The position numbers and the translations under genes are program-made. Below, one piece after another: positions 22,201-34,000 of a DNA stretch of 64,000 nt. Where the stretch lies: NCBI GenBank assembly GCA_017591395.1, contig WEDG01007340.1, positions 167,483 to 231,482 on the forward strand, written 5' to 3'. Every line of letters starts with the position of its first letter. Positions within the stretch are counted from its first letter, which is position 1. Below the pieces are notes generated by a model. The model saw only the letters and a list, made by a program, of their open reading frames with translations, made no database searches and was not told the origin of the DNA. Origin of the DNA: Schistocephalus solidus. Lineage: Eukaryota; Platyhelminthes; Cestoda; Diphyllobothriidea; Diphyllobothriidae.

Positions 22201-24195
22201 AATTTGCTGCACTCGGAAAGCATCCAGCTTGTAGACTGGAAACCTAAACGTAGACGCTGTGGCAGATCAGGATCGAAAAATTTGGCAACTATAAAACATT
22301 TCAGTCCATACATATACCCCTCCTTTGAGTATGAAATATGAGGAAGTTGGGATTTGCTACCAAATGTTCACAAGAAGAAATCATTTTGTTTATGTTTGCT
22401 AACAAATATACCTACATTTTTAAGGACAACGAAAATCACTATAAAAAATGCATACTCTGTGTTTTCTGCAGGCAGTTAAAAAAGCAAAAATTGAAAGCTA
22501 GCAGTTTTGCGCGTCTGAAATATCTTCGCACTTACGTTATCCTTCCTACTCGTGAACGCATTGCAGGAATTCCGTTAACGTTGCAGGAGATCAGTCACTT
22601 ACTGTACTTTCGTCATCTACCTTTTGAGTGAAATAAGCGCTTAAATTTTGTCGTAATTTTTAACTTTGTAAAACACCTTGTTAATTCACGTAAACTATTG
22701 AGACAAGTTCCCTGTTCGGCATCTTGTTACCCTTCTTTCGCATGTAATGGTTGTGAAATATTTATTCAGAAGCGAAGTGGCCCTTGAATTTACAGATAAT
22801 CATAGTGCGTGAACGTCCAGCTGTTTGCGAGGTAAACAAAAATACGAAGAACGCACATGTGCCCTTAATTCGATCGCCTGCGCAGGTCATGGCTAACAAA
22901 ACTAAGCCGTAAGATCAGGTAGAGCGGCAGTCAAGCGTTTCTGGTCACTTTGGGCGGATGAGAGGGGGCACTCTATAGCAAACTCTTTTTTGTTCAATTC
23001 CCGCCAAATTTCAATGCAAGCATCAACACATTAGTGAGAGGTAAGAAAACTTTTCTTTTCATAGAAAGCTGTTTCATTTAGCACCTACAAGTAGCTGGTA
23101 AGCTTAAAGAACCTAGCAAAAGAATCACACATTTTCAAATCTTTGAAAACCACAGTAGTTGTGCAGCAACTAATGCCCGTTGGAAGAAATTATAAACGCC
23201 AACTAAATGGTAAGCATAGTTTTATGCGGTGAAACTGAACGATATCGTTAGAAATGGCGCATTTCGGCGCATTAATTTCACTAATATACTGTAAAAATAA
23301 CTCTACACAATAATATAGACAATTATATTCAATTGGATTTTTCTTTATTTTTAAATTTCAGGACATTTGCTTAATGGTAGAAAGTAAATATATGCATTGG
23401 TATTATGGGGCATTTGCCATAAAACAACCGATCGAACTCAGCTATTGGTGTTTCCAACTTTTCAATTTAATCTAGTTTAGTGACATAAGATGAGATTTGA
23501 TGGTTATAGGTTACACTTGGTGTAGCTTCAAAATGTGATAAACAAGGCGTCAATAAATTTACGGATGAAACCAACCTCTCTAGTCAGGTACACAATGGCA
23601 ACGAGGGAGCATCGAATGAGGACCTTGGAGTCGCTTCCTACTCAATAAGTATTTTTCCAACTGAGAGAAAATAGTTTCAATTCTAATTGTCTTGTAGTAA
23701 TTCTAGCGGTTCCACAAGCGACTGTTTAAAAGCATGTGTTTAAATGGGTTTTTAAACAATTGCATATGATTCAAAGGCTCCGGGACGACCGGTGTCTCAC
23801 TTTTTTTAAAACCTGTGAAATGCGCTTTATGCAGGCTTGCTGTGTAAATTTTCGCAAATATTGCTTTCCTTATTCGGCAATCTATGGATTTTTGAGGGGG
23901 AGGAAAATACCTAACGGTATAACATAAGTCCGAACGTGGCAATTTTTCCGGGGTTGAACTCTCTGTTGCTCACAGGATGCAGGCTTAAACTGCTTGCAAT
24001 TTACAATCGACTTATATGGAACAGAGGAACCATCGAGTAACTTCTCAGAGAAATTGGGCTTTTTCAGGATACATTCTCAAACACAGATAAGTAGGCTGTT
24101 GCGGCGTTCTAACAGCCCCTGTTTTACCTAGTGAGCTGCCTGATACGTGAGATTCTGTACCTAATCCGTAGTTAATCCATTGCAACTAATTGTGC
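19245..24195. other. Long stretch without recognisable genes
   Basis: AT-rich sequence. Plus-strand frames at 19229-19564 and 22338-22631 are long for the region but show no domain, signal peptide or splice-flanked structure. Confidence 0.5.
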
Positions 24196-24204
24196 CAACT
24201 GGCG

Positions 24205-24445
24205 CTCTTAGGTAGCCGTGGAGAATTGCGCGGGACTTGGCCTACGGCAACCCCAGAACTGGTATACATTCTCATGTTCCAACCCCAATCCTAGCCTTGA
24301 CCCTAACCCAAAACCTTACCTCTAAGCCTACAGTGTTTGCCTGACCCTACCACTAATCCTCACACTAATCTTACCGGCATTTAGTACAAGGACATCCGCT
24401 TTGTGTTGGAGGAGGTTCCCATTCCTGTGTCTTACCTAATATTCT
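24205..24445. mobile_element. MITE-like element with CCTAAC-rich core, decayed
   Basis: CTTAGGTAGCC at the left edge mirrors TTACCTAATATTC at the right. The core carries CCTAGCC, CCTAACCC, CCTTACC, GCCTAC and CACTAATC units. GAGGTTCCCATTCCTGTGTC next to the right end matches the GGTTCCTATTCCCGTGTC of the 18.9-kb copy. Confidence 0.55.
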
Positions 24446-24449
24446 AATG

Positions 24450-25600
24450 AAAAGATAAAAATATGAATGACGATTGTGACCATCACAACCGGGACTCAGT
24501 GAGTTGAAAAAGAAGACTCATCTTTGGGGCAGCAATTGAAGGCGAACAACTGAGGATTTCAGGCGTACTCTATATGCATGACGTTTAAGTTATAATAGGC
24601 GTTAAGTTGGGCATAAACTAAATACCCAGAAGTTCATTTTGAGTGCTTTATATCTTATCCCAGTGGATTGAATCAAGAAGCTTTAGGTCTATCACTGAAT
24701 TGGATAGTCTACCTCTATGAGGCTGAGGATATTCTATCGGAAAAAGAAAATTCTATTTACTATTGAAAGCCCGCTGTTTTGAGTTACCATGGTCTGACTT
24801 GAAGGTACTTGTAACTTGTGAAATGTGTCGATGTCACTTGCTTAGGTCCAATCTCTGGAGCTAATCGACGGGACTGCTCACTTGTAGCTCCACTGTAATT
24901 TAAAAAAGTCTCAATGAATAAAACAGGAAGAAAATTACGCATCTCAGCTGAATTTCCAGTTATGGATAGGTTGATTGATCCTGTCAGTTGGAAACCTATC
25001 GACCAATGACTTTTAGGTCATCACGGTCGGTTAGAAGGCCGCATGATTTATTGTAGCGAAGCGAGAAGGAAAGTTTTTTATTTTGTATAATCTTTACTCC
25101 GTCTTCAGTTTCCAACAGCGCATTGCTGGCAGGTATGCGTCAAGGAAATGGAACTAAGATTGTACGGCTCAGAAGTCTCCGTACAATACGTGGCACCTGT
25201 TCATGCACAAAGACATGGCACAATCTACCTTTTGCAGACCTAAATAAGTTGTCGATAAGCAGTATATATGTGTATTTTTGAGAATGCTACATTTTGCCCT
25301 TCTATCGGATGAGCAAAGTTAGAACTTCTTTTTAGAGTTCTCTCTAGCTACCTGAACTGATTAAAAACGCCCAATACACCATTTTTATCTCCTAATTTCA
25401 CAAATTTTATGGGTCTACCGTAAGTGCATATTGAGAAAGTATTTGTCTCCTGGACCTTTGTATCTTTCGCATAACGAACGTGTGCTTTTTAGAATTCCTA
25501 GTGGTATAAGTCGTGAAAATACATTTTTTGCCTACATATTTTCCATTATTTCAAAGGTAATTTGGTGAGCATAGGTCTGCTTTCGATATATCCTCCTCAA
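24450..25600. other. No gene seen
   Basis: No supported ORF or repeat boundary. Confidence 0.5.
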
Positions 25601-25749
25601 GACTTAAAGTTTATGTGTTTGTGTAACTATTTTAACCGAGCGGGCAGTTAAAGAGAATCGTGCGGTTGTCTGGATAGGGGAGGGGGGAGGAAAGAAAATT
25701 GCATTCGGTGTCTCCTGAGCATCGTCAGAGGGATGGTGGCTGCTGGGAG

Positions 25750-26530
25750 AAGTAATTAAGTGCGGGCGGTTGGATTGGTGGCTTTCGGCCATGGTAATTG
25801 CTGCACCTGTATGAAGTACGTTTGGGCGAACAGGACCGACTTACATAACCTGATTGCAGCCGCTTCCGTCGTAGTCCATAGATACTGTCCCAGTTATTTT
25901 TTTAATAACTTGAGGGAACCCTGTAAATCACCTGAAAGGAATCCCTGACATCTGCGCGATGACCTGTGGCTACCAAATACGTCAGAATGGAGCTGGTAAT
26001 GTTCGCTATTTGGCCCTTTCCTAGACATACTGGAAGGTACTCTCTTCTCCTTTTGGACAAACGCTGACGCGTATGACCAACATATTCTACCTCACAGAAG
26101 AAGGTACAGGAATAGATGCACATAAAGGTGGTATGGGCTGGCAGTTTGTCGTTGCCCTCTCCGTATAGGATGTGAGTAGTCAAGAACAGTATATAAGAAT
26201 CAGCTGCTGAAAGGAGTTTGATACAGCTTGACTTAGGCGCCTTCACTTGTTGCTTCACCTTGAAATGGGATCCTGATGAAAAGTCGTTTCCTGTATGCCG
26301 TTGTTACCGGGCTTTGGTTGTCTTTCAGCCATGTCCTGAACAATAACTTGAACTGGGTAGCCTTTCTGTCAAAAACTGTTTTCTACAGCCTCAAGTTATT
26401 CTACAATGTCATCGGCTGAACAGATACCTTTCGCCCTTTTATGGCAAACAACGCACTTATTTACGCTTAAAGTTTAGCGATACGAAACTCCAAAAGTGGG
26501 TTTATTGTAGTAAGGTCTACTTACAACCAG
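25750..26530 (-). mobile_element. Penelope-like element, 3' fragment with GIY-YIG endonuclease (second PLE family)
   Basis: From 26530 downward the minus strand gives degenerate RT C-terminal pieces (EKGYPLRFV, GHMAERQPKP), then LPAHTTFMCIYSCT and EVEYVGHTRQRLSKRRREYLP, the GIY-YIG core with YVG and an Arg-rich helix, and ATGHRADVRDSFQVIYRVPS. After a frame change, TEAAAIRLCKSVLF and QLPWPKATNPTA end the ORF near 25760. Stops and frame changes show it is inactive. It differs in sequence from the PLEs at 1-1680 and 51.5 kb. Confidence 0.75.
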
Positions 26531-26534
26531 ACCT

Positions 26535-27655
26535 TTTGTCCAACCAGTCTCTATATTTTAATTCAGTTTAATATTTTGGTGATTTTAGGAAAGACTCTCA
26601 CGGAATCACCTTCTGATCTGCAGTGCGATGGGAACTAGAACAGATTGGACTAATAATAATGAAGTCTTCTGTACCTTTTTTACAAACTAATTGTACATAA
26701 GCATTCGAAAAATTAAGCAATTCAAAGTAAAGATTATTTCAACGAATAACTGAAATTTCAGCCTTCGAAGGAAGCGAGATACTACGGTCTAACTCGAAGT
26801 TATCTGTAACTTTTTAAACGTGTGGATACCAGTTGCTAAAGTCAAATCTCTGGAACCGATAACTTGACTGCTCACCAATAACTATACTGAGGCGGATAAA
26901 GATAACAAGGAATAGGTTTGATAGAATGCCATGCATCTAAATCTTCTCTGGAGAATTATTTCCGTGAAATACACCTCCATTTACTTCCTTGACAATATTA
27001 ACCTCCGGAATGACCTTGCAGTTCACAACAAGAATAGTAAAATGAATGTTTTTAGTTTAGGTACTGCATCCATTAAAGCGTGTCGCAGCCACAGTTCCTT
27101 CAATGCTGGATTTTAGAACGAGTCCGAAACTGTAAAGTACAACACCCTATCCACCAAACTCCTATTTGTTCATGTGGTTTTCATAAGGATTCTCGTGAGG
27201 GTCCCAGTCTATAACTATAAAGCTAAGTCAGAAAGCCGTTATTCTATTCTGAAATCGTACCGGATGTGTAAAGACTATTTTCCGTTGTCGCATTGGCCAA
27301 GGGAATTCATTTAGCTTAAGCGCTATAGTGTGCATTAATGTGGGAGGCCCCTATATTAAGCAGGGGAACTTGAAGCCAATATGTAGCAGCTCATGTCTAG
27401 AAAATGAGCTAGCATGTCATTATCCACCAAGACTCAAAAAACGGTGAAGAATCTAGTAATTAAAACTGGACTTATTAACAAACAAAACGGTGCAAAATAT
27501 AGCACTTAAATCCGTTTTGGAATCTCTTCTCAAACCAAAAGCCTTGCTCTTCCATTCTGATAAGCACCTCAATGTGTGAGGTTTGTATAAAAAAAGCATT
27601 CTTAAGTATGCTTTTCAAAGCAGCCTGCAGCATATGGAAGAAACTGCGTGTATGT
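26535..27655. other. No gene seen; 3' flank of the fibulin gene
   Basis: Intergenic AT-rich sequence beyond the poly(A) signal of the fibulin-like gene. Confidence 0.5.
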
Positions 27656-27659
27656 AAAC

Positions 27660-27665
27660 TTTATT
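27660..27665 (-). terminator. Candidate poly(A) signal of the fibulin-like gene
   Basis: AATAAA on the minus strand, about 195 bases beyond the stop codon at 27860-27862. It is the first canonical hexamer I see downstream of the stop. Confidence 0.6.
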
Positions 27666-27859
27666 AACTGAGGAAGACTGAAAATTATGGTGTCTAGCTC
27701 GATAATGTTAAAGAATGTTGTCGGCGTGTTTTTGGGAACAGAAATGAGAATTTTGCGCTCCCTTTGAAATATACCATGCATTATTCGCCGCAGTAGCAGT
27801 AGAACAGTAAGTGAAGTTGACTCGGCACATGTTATCGCGCTTGTTGACTTCCGAATCCT

Positions 27860-28084
27860 CTAGTAGCCACGCCCACGTAGAAGACGATGCTGCTGTCGTT
27901 CAAAAGCCGCCTGCTGTTGTGCCGTCTCTGTTGTGAAAATGTACAGTTTGGTTACAGATTTCAGTGCCCGCATTCTACCACGCACGGCAAAGAGGTTCGC
28001 TGAGATGAGAAGGTCAGCCGGTGCTTCTAGAGGCCTCAAGAGTACGACATCAACGAAACGTGAGTCGGGTGATTTGAGCCGAAG
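27860..28084 (-). CDS. Fibulin-like gene, terminal exon: end of the C-terminal fibulin module and stop
   Basis: Acceptor TTAATTTCAG then phase 0: [20 protein letters not shown], then [29 protein letters not shown], a Gln/Arg-rich tail and TAG. VVLLRP...LFIF-type spacing (here KLYIF) matches the final beta-strands of the fibulin module. 74 residues plus stop. The Arg-rich tail ending RGRGY is longer than in vertebrate fibulin-1. Confidence 0.88.
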   Translation of the reverse strand, partial: LRLKSPDSRFVDVVLLRPLEAPADLLISANLFAVRGRMRALKSVTKLYIFTTETAQQQAAFERQQHRLLRGRGY

Positions 28085-31000
28085 CTGAAATTAATTTCCA
28101 AGATAGTTAACTGATTTGCCATAAAATTGTTTATCCGCTGGCTAGTGTCGCGGTCTACCAGGGCCATGAAAGCAGTATTTTAATCACAGAAAGTATGCGT
28201 AATTAAACTTTGATAGTAGTTGTTACTTTAGCGTTTAAGATTCTTCATGGTTGGTTTCAAGAACTTAGTGGAAATATGCTCTTTTGAAACCATAGGTAAA
28301 TGCCACATACCTTGAAGGCATCTTCGGTGCTCATGTGAAGATTGCTGCGCATTTGGTAAGCATAGTGTACCCTGAGCTCAGCTCGGACTGTTCCGTTGAC
28401 GATAATGCTTGAGTCAACTTCAGCAAGCAGCTGTTCATGTTTCATTGGTGCAACCAGCTCAATGTGGTAATTTTCAATTAGAAGTGGGCGATCTCGGAGA
28501 CAACCATGATCGTATGCTCTACATGCATGTTCCGGTTTTAGGTGACATCTAAAAGAAATTTAAACAAGGGAAAATATAATAAAACTGCTGGGCAGTCAAG
28601 GAGGTGCTACTGCTTAAAATGGCATCAAACTCTTTTGTCTTTGTTAACTGAATTAATCTCATTGTCCAATGATAAAAGAGTCAGGATTCTTCCTCGGTTC
28701 TTCGTGTCCAGGATTGAGTTATGGTTGAATGTGAAGTGACTGTGATGTGCAAGAAGTAGAAACCTATCATTCCGGCCTCACTGGCGGTGTAACTCCTGCA
28801 GTAGTGAGATGTCATCACTGTAGCACAAACTGCGTAGGTAAAGATAATGTTGCTTATACAAACGGATGACGGATCAGGTATTTTCTTTCTATGCACATAA
28901 GCGTAAACTATTGCCCTATGACCGCTGCAAACATTGAAATATCTGAATTCGGACAACAAACAGCACTCTCACCGTATAAAGATTTCGTAAACATTTTCAG
29001 TGATAACGCAACTGACTAATCGAAGGGTGGCATCCTCACTCCCCTCTCCAATATTATGTCGAAAGCGTTTACATGCAACAGGATAAATGGCTCAATACAT
29101 GACTGCCAGCGACAAGTCGACAACTCATGACTTCATGAGTCTCGCAAAGAAATACTTCAGGAACTGCAACCTCTTCAATGGTGGCAAATCGTCCATCCAA
29201 CCGTCGCGAATTGTGCGCAACGAATGCATCTTCTGACGGGCTCTCTCCGTCCCATTGACCTGGTGGCAAGTTGGTTAGGAGAACCAAAGGCAGGCTGGAA
29301 TGCAGTGATGTCCAAACATAAGCAGCCGGTCTATGCGTACCACACACGACCTGGCCCGCGCAAGGCGGAACGAGTTTTCACACAAACAAGTGATGACTCA
29401 GATCCTATCTGGGTGGGATTGGCATACACAGATGCACCTGTAGGATTACATAAAAGTAGGACAAAACACGCTGACAGTTTCCCTAAACTGCGGTCTGATT
29501 AATACGCTGGTCCTTCTACTTCCCAAAACGCCAATGTGGCAGGATGCACTAGCCCATTCATGGAGCGCGATCGTTATCGTGTGGAAGATGTGCTACAGAA
29601 CTCAGTTCATGCAAAAGCAGTTGCAGTGTTTCTAGAGTGCCGTCACCATGCTACCACGTGCATATAACAGTTAACGGCTCCCTCCTTCATCATGGAGGCC
29701 TGCTCCATCATGTGATACTTGTCTGATGGCCGACTTTCGAGTGGGTAGTAGATGCAATTTCATGAAAAGTGTTTAGTATTGGAATTAGGCTTGTTCGATA
29801 ATTTGGCTCACCAACACACGTCGGAAATGGTGTTCGCCTGCGCGCTCCCCGGACGGCTAATTGCTTTGGCCAAACGAAGTCTCAGCACTGAACACGTGCA
29901 ATAAAATTTCATCCTTTAATCATTTAAACTTTGCCATCAGACAATTATCGCATGAAGAGGCAGCCCTTCACTATAAAGCAAGGAGGCATTAATTGTCCTA
30001 GCGACTGCATCCCAAAAATATTGCAGCTCCTTGGTATGAATAACCTACATGTGGTGCTGCCTCTGATGATGGGTTCGTGCGTGAATCCGATCTGTCAGGC
30101 AAACAAAGCTCTTGTTCCAACTATCGCGTCTACTTCTCAACTGTTTCCTTGGACTCAAAATGTCACTTGCATTGGTTCATTTGAGACCCAGCTTAACTCA
30201 CTCACTTCGTCAGGCAGGAACATGTAAACAACCAGTCAGTCGCAAACCAAGAGTTGCGAATATCAATGGTTCAATGCAGACAGTAGAAGATTACAATGCA
30301 GATCTTGAAATTCTAACAGCAGTCCCACTCCAAAGTACAGACGAAGTCGATTGCACACATTTTACCGGCGGTTGGACGGAAAATCCCGTACAGTGGCTGC
30401 CAGGAGGTCGAAGACAACCACTCATGGAACTGTTTTGAACTTACGGATAGCTGTTTAAGAAAAGCTCGTAAAGGCAAAGGCTAGAATAAGGGAATTAAAG
30501 AAGCCCACGTCATGAATTTGATCCCGATGTGAGAACAAACTCAGCAAAGGCTCTTTGTGGACTGCTAGGGAAAATGGAGGTTGAAATTTCTCAAACGAAC
30601 GCAACTTGACGCTTTGCTGCCTGCCGATTTAACCAAATACCAAATCTCTTAATAAAAGTAACTCATGGTTTACTAATTATGATGAAATTGTCAAGAAGAT
30701 TTCCGCATCCATGTGTCCTGAGCACCAATTAACGATGCCAGATCGGGTCAGACGGCATGAACAGCCCTATCTGGCTCTGAGTGTGACTGTCCCGGTCGAA
30801 ATGACGTGCCGAGGCAAGGCACAGCTACTAGGAGAGAAGCAGAGCCCTGTCTATAGTATGCTCACGTGATCAATCGTCATATTTAACTGCCACAGCAGTT
30901 TAGTTGCTATGCCCCAGCGCCCGTCTAGAGTCATTTGCCTAGGCCCGAGGCCCGAGCTTCCAGGGAGTGCGCCAACATAAACGGATGAAATGGCAACCAT

Positions 31001-34000
31001 CTCTACAGTTTGCTATCGAGACAGGTTCGTCAGCTGCTGATGCAGAGCAGCCGCTTTAGTCGTTGGTATATTCAAACCTTTTAACGCGCTAGTCCAGTAT
31101 TCAGGTTATCCATTTTCAATCTATATTCTGGCCTACAGTTGAAATACAGTATGTGACCTTTATCCTAAAAAGTGAAAACGGACATGGAACTGAGCAATTA
31201 TCGACGACAAAAATTGTGCACATTCTATTTATTCGCCTAGCCTATATGTTTTTAAAATGTTATCATTAAGTTAGTCATAGCATGTGATTGGAATAGGAAA
31301 TATTTGATCATCGAGCATTACGAAGCCCAGTTTGGCAAATTTAAAATGGCCACATTGGAGCTACCAACTGAACAGGTCCCTTACCGATTATCAATGAAAA
31401 CTGTGCAGACTATTGTTGTAGTACAATTATTCTTTCAATTGCTGCTAAGAAGTGGTACACAAAGTTACCTATGTCAAAAAACATCATTTAAAGCAGACTT
31501 CCAACGCTTTTAAAAAGCCTAATGTTTGCTTTTCACGTGGTTCAGCTTTAGCCATGTCAGTCAAAAAACCTGTGCTTGGATCTTATTCCTCGACTGCTTC
31601 GTTGGAAATGATTGGATTCATGTAGTAACTTGGTCTTCCCTTGAAAAAATTCGAGAATAACCTCAAATAGACGGTGTAAATAGTGAAACCAAAGGCACCT
31701 CGATGCCGACGAAACTGTTGCACTGGTCTGGTTCCGGGCATCTAAAACCAGCACTGCAGTTCTCCCTTGCGATACTGAAGGCATGGAAAACTAAAAGGTG
31801 TCATCCACGAAGAGATGATACGAAGAGAAAACATGAATACGGAGAATACATTTCTGTAGCTCAAATGCATTTAATCTGATGCCTGAATGCACTTGCATGC
31901 GTGAAATAAGTTCAAAAATAGAGGCAAATATGCAAATCCCAGGTTCTTATTACGATGAAGATTAAGCCGTTATAACTAGAACAGTAGGTTGATTGGTCTG
32001 GGCCTTCGAAATCATACAGGAATACATCGATAAAAATGTAACAGGTGTGGATTAACTATGTGCTATTAAATAACTCTCTAACTCGTAGCATACTACTGAA
32101 ATCAGCTGAAACTATTTTGAGGTGAGATAAAAATTTTCAGTGGATAAAGATAATCTCCTGTCTGAAAGACTATTGCAAGTTTATAAACCTACATAAGCAC
32201 CTGAGTCCTGCCCCCAAACTCCCTAGAACAAGCTATCACTTTTATTTTGAGTTCGCGGTAGGTAATACTAGGTTTTCTATGAAGGAGATTTAATGTGAAA
32301 ATCCAAACAGAAAGGATTGGCTTAGCATTCTACATGAGCCTACTAGTAAACAGACAATGAAAGAGGTCAATATACGGTAATAAACGCAAAATGTTTTTGA
32401 GTACTAACCCGGGGAACGCACCCTAAAGGTTAACATGTTAGGTGAAGGAAACGAAACTGACAATACTTTACCGAAATCCACTTTGCATTTTCTCCAATCG
32501 ATACATCTTCGGGCAGTGTTCCGAGATACATCGGTAATCACCCTGTAGATTGAGACACTTGAATACCATCAAACCACGTGCTTGGCGAGGCTCGCAAATG
32601 TCTTCCTTCTCTTGACATTCGTTAATGTCTAGAAACGTGGCAAATTTCATGTCTTTATAACATCTGATTAGCCATACATTTAAACTGTTCGGTTTACATA
32701 ACATACCAGAGCGATAGGAAGGGATTTTAGATTGCATTCATGTCAACAAACGGAGGTATGAATCCCTGATTATTTTATGATCCTGTTGCATTATTCTGTG
32801 TAGAGTATGGACCAGTTATTAGATCAGCTGAACACACTTGTAGAACCCACGATAAAATTCGCCGTTCAATGCTATTAAACAGAGAACTAATACGGTCTCC
32901 TTATTCCTGTGCCATTAGTCCAAAGTATTGGAGATTTCATTTGAATGGGATAGTGGGCAACTGAAAAAATTCACCGTTTTTATCAGTGTATACACGAGCG
33001 CCCAGTACCAATCGGTTTGATGACTACAGCGTCAACCTACGAAGAAACCGGATCGCCGTTGTCAAATTCAAAAGAGTGGCTCTCAATTCTCAAGTGCTTC
33101 TGCTCCAAAAAGTGCACCGCTATATCTCCTGTATGTTCATCTTATTATTGAACATTCCGCGCGCGGATTGGCCTCTTCGGACGTCTCCGGGATCAATATA
33201 ACGGACCAAGGCGATAACTTCACCTGCTATCCCTACATCCATCGTCACCCCTGCACAAAACCCACGACGACAACGCCTATTACCGCCACCACCACCTCCC
33301 CCACCACTACCACCAACACCACCACAATCATCACAACTGTTTGAGAAAGACTAATCATCCGGGGTGGTATTGCCAGCCTAGTTTTAGCTGACATTCCTGT
33401 CCAGCCTGAGAAACGGTGAGTTTTTCCTGAATTTGTGCTGATCTAATTGAGTATTAAGCATCCGTTTCACTCACTCCCACCCCCACCATCATCATCACCA
33501 CCACCACCAAAAATACCACCGGTGATCACACCGCTGATGACCTGGCACCGTCATCTCATCAGCCGCATGCGCATCGACAAAACTCTGTGGTAAACGACCG
33601 CAGACCGAACCTTAGAACGACACATTTCCCCGCCAACCCATACACCATACTGGAACCCAGCATCTACCACAGGCATGGAATAGGCCCCATGGAAAGCGTG
33701 TCCTTCTGTTCCTTCTCCACATGGCTTCTATGACACTAATGCAAGTGATCTTTACGCAGCCAATGCCTTTGTGTGCAAACGTGCTGCATTTTATGAGGCC
33801 AAGATTGTGTGTGGAACGCATGGACTAGCGGTTAGCACTGTCGACCACTAGAGAGAGCAACCCCGCATCCGATGACTACCCAACTCTGAAAGTGGACTGG
33901 TGTCACGGAGAGGGAAGAGAAGAGTCGTCTCCATGGCATTCAGTGCATATTCCTCAAAAGAAACAATCCAACACGTTTCTTAACTGTCACGGTGCGCTAA

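Noticed and set aside
22338..22631. 97-codon plus-strand frame
   Set aside because: No recognisable domain and Lys/Ile-rich composition expected from AT-rich noncoding DNA.
26255..26300. CTGATGA followed by AAAAGTCG as a hammerhead
   Set aside because: No stem II or downstream GAAA in the right place; it lies in decayed PLE coding sequence.
29224..30438. Plus-strand frames in the large last fibulin intron
   Set aside because: No domain recognised; partial block similarity to LINE 3' UTR suggests repeat origin.
33240..33530. Thr-rich low-complexity frame as a mucin-like gene
   Set aside because: The runs sit in order with LINE zinc-finger and 3'-UTR remnants, so they are the LINE's Thr/Pro linker.
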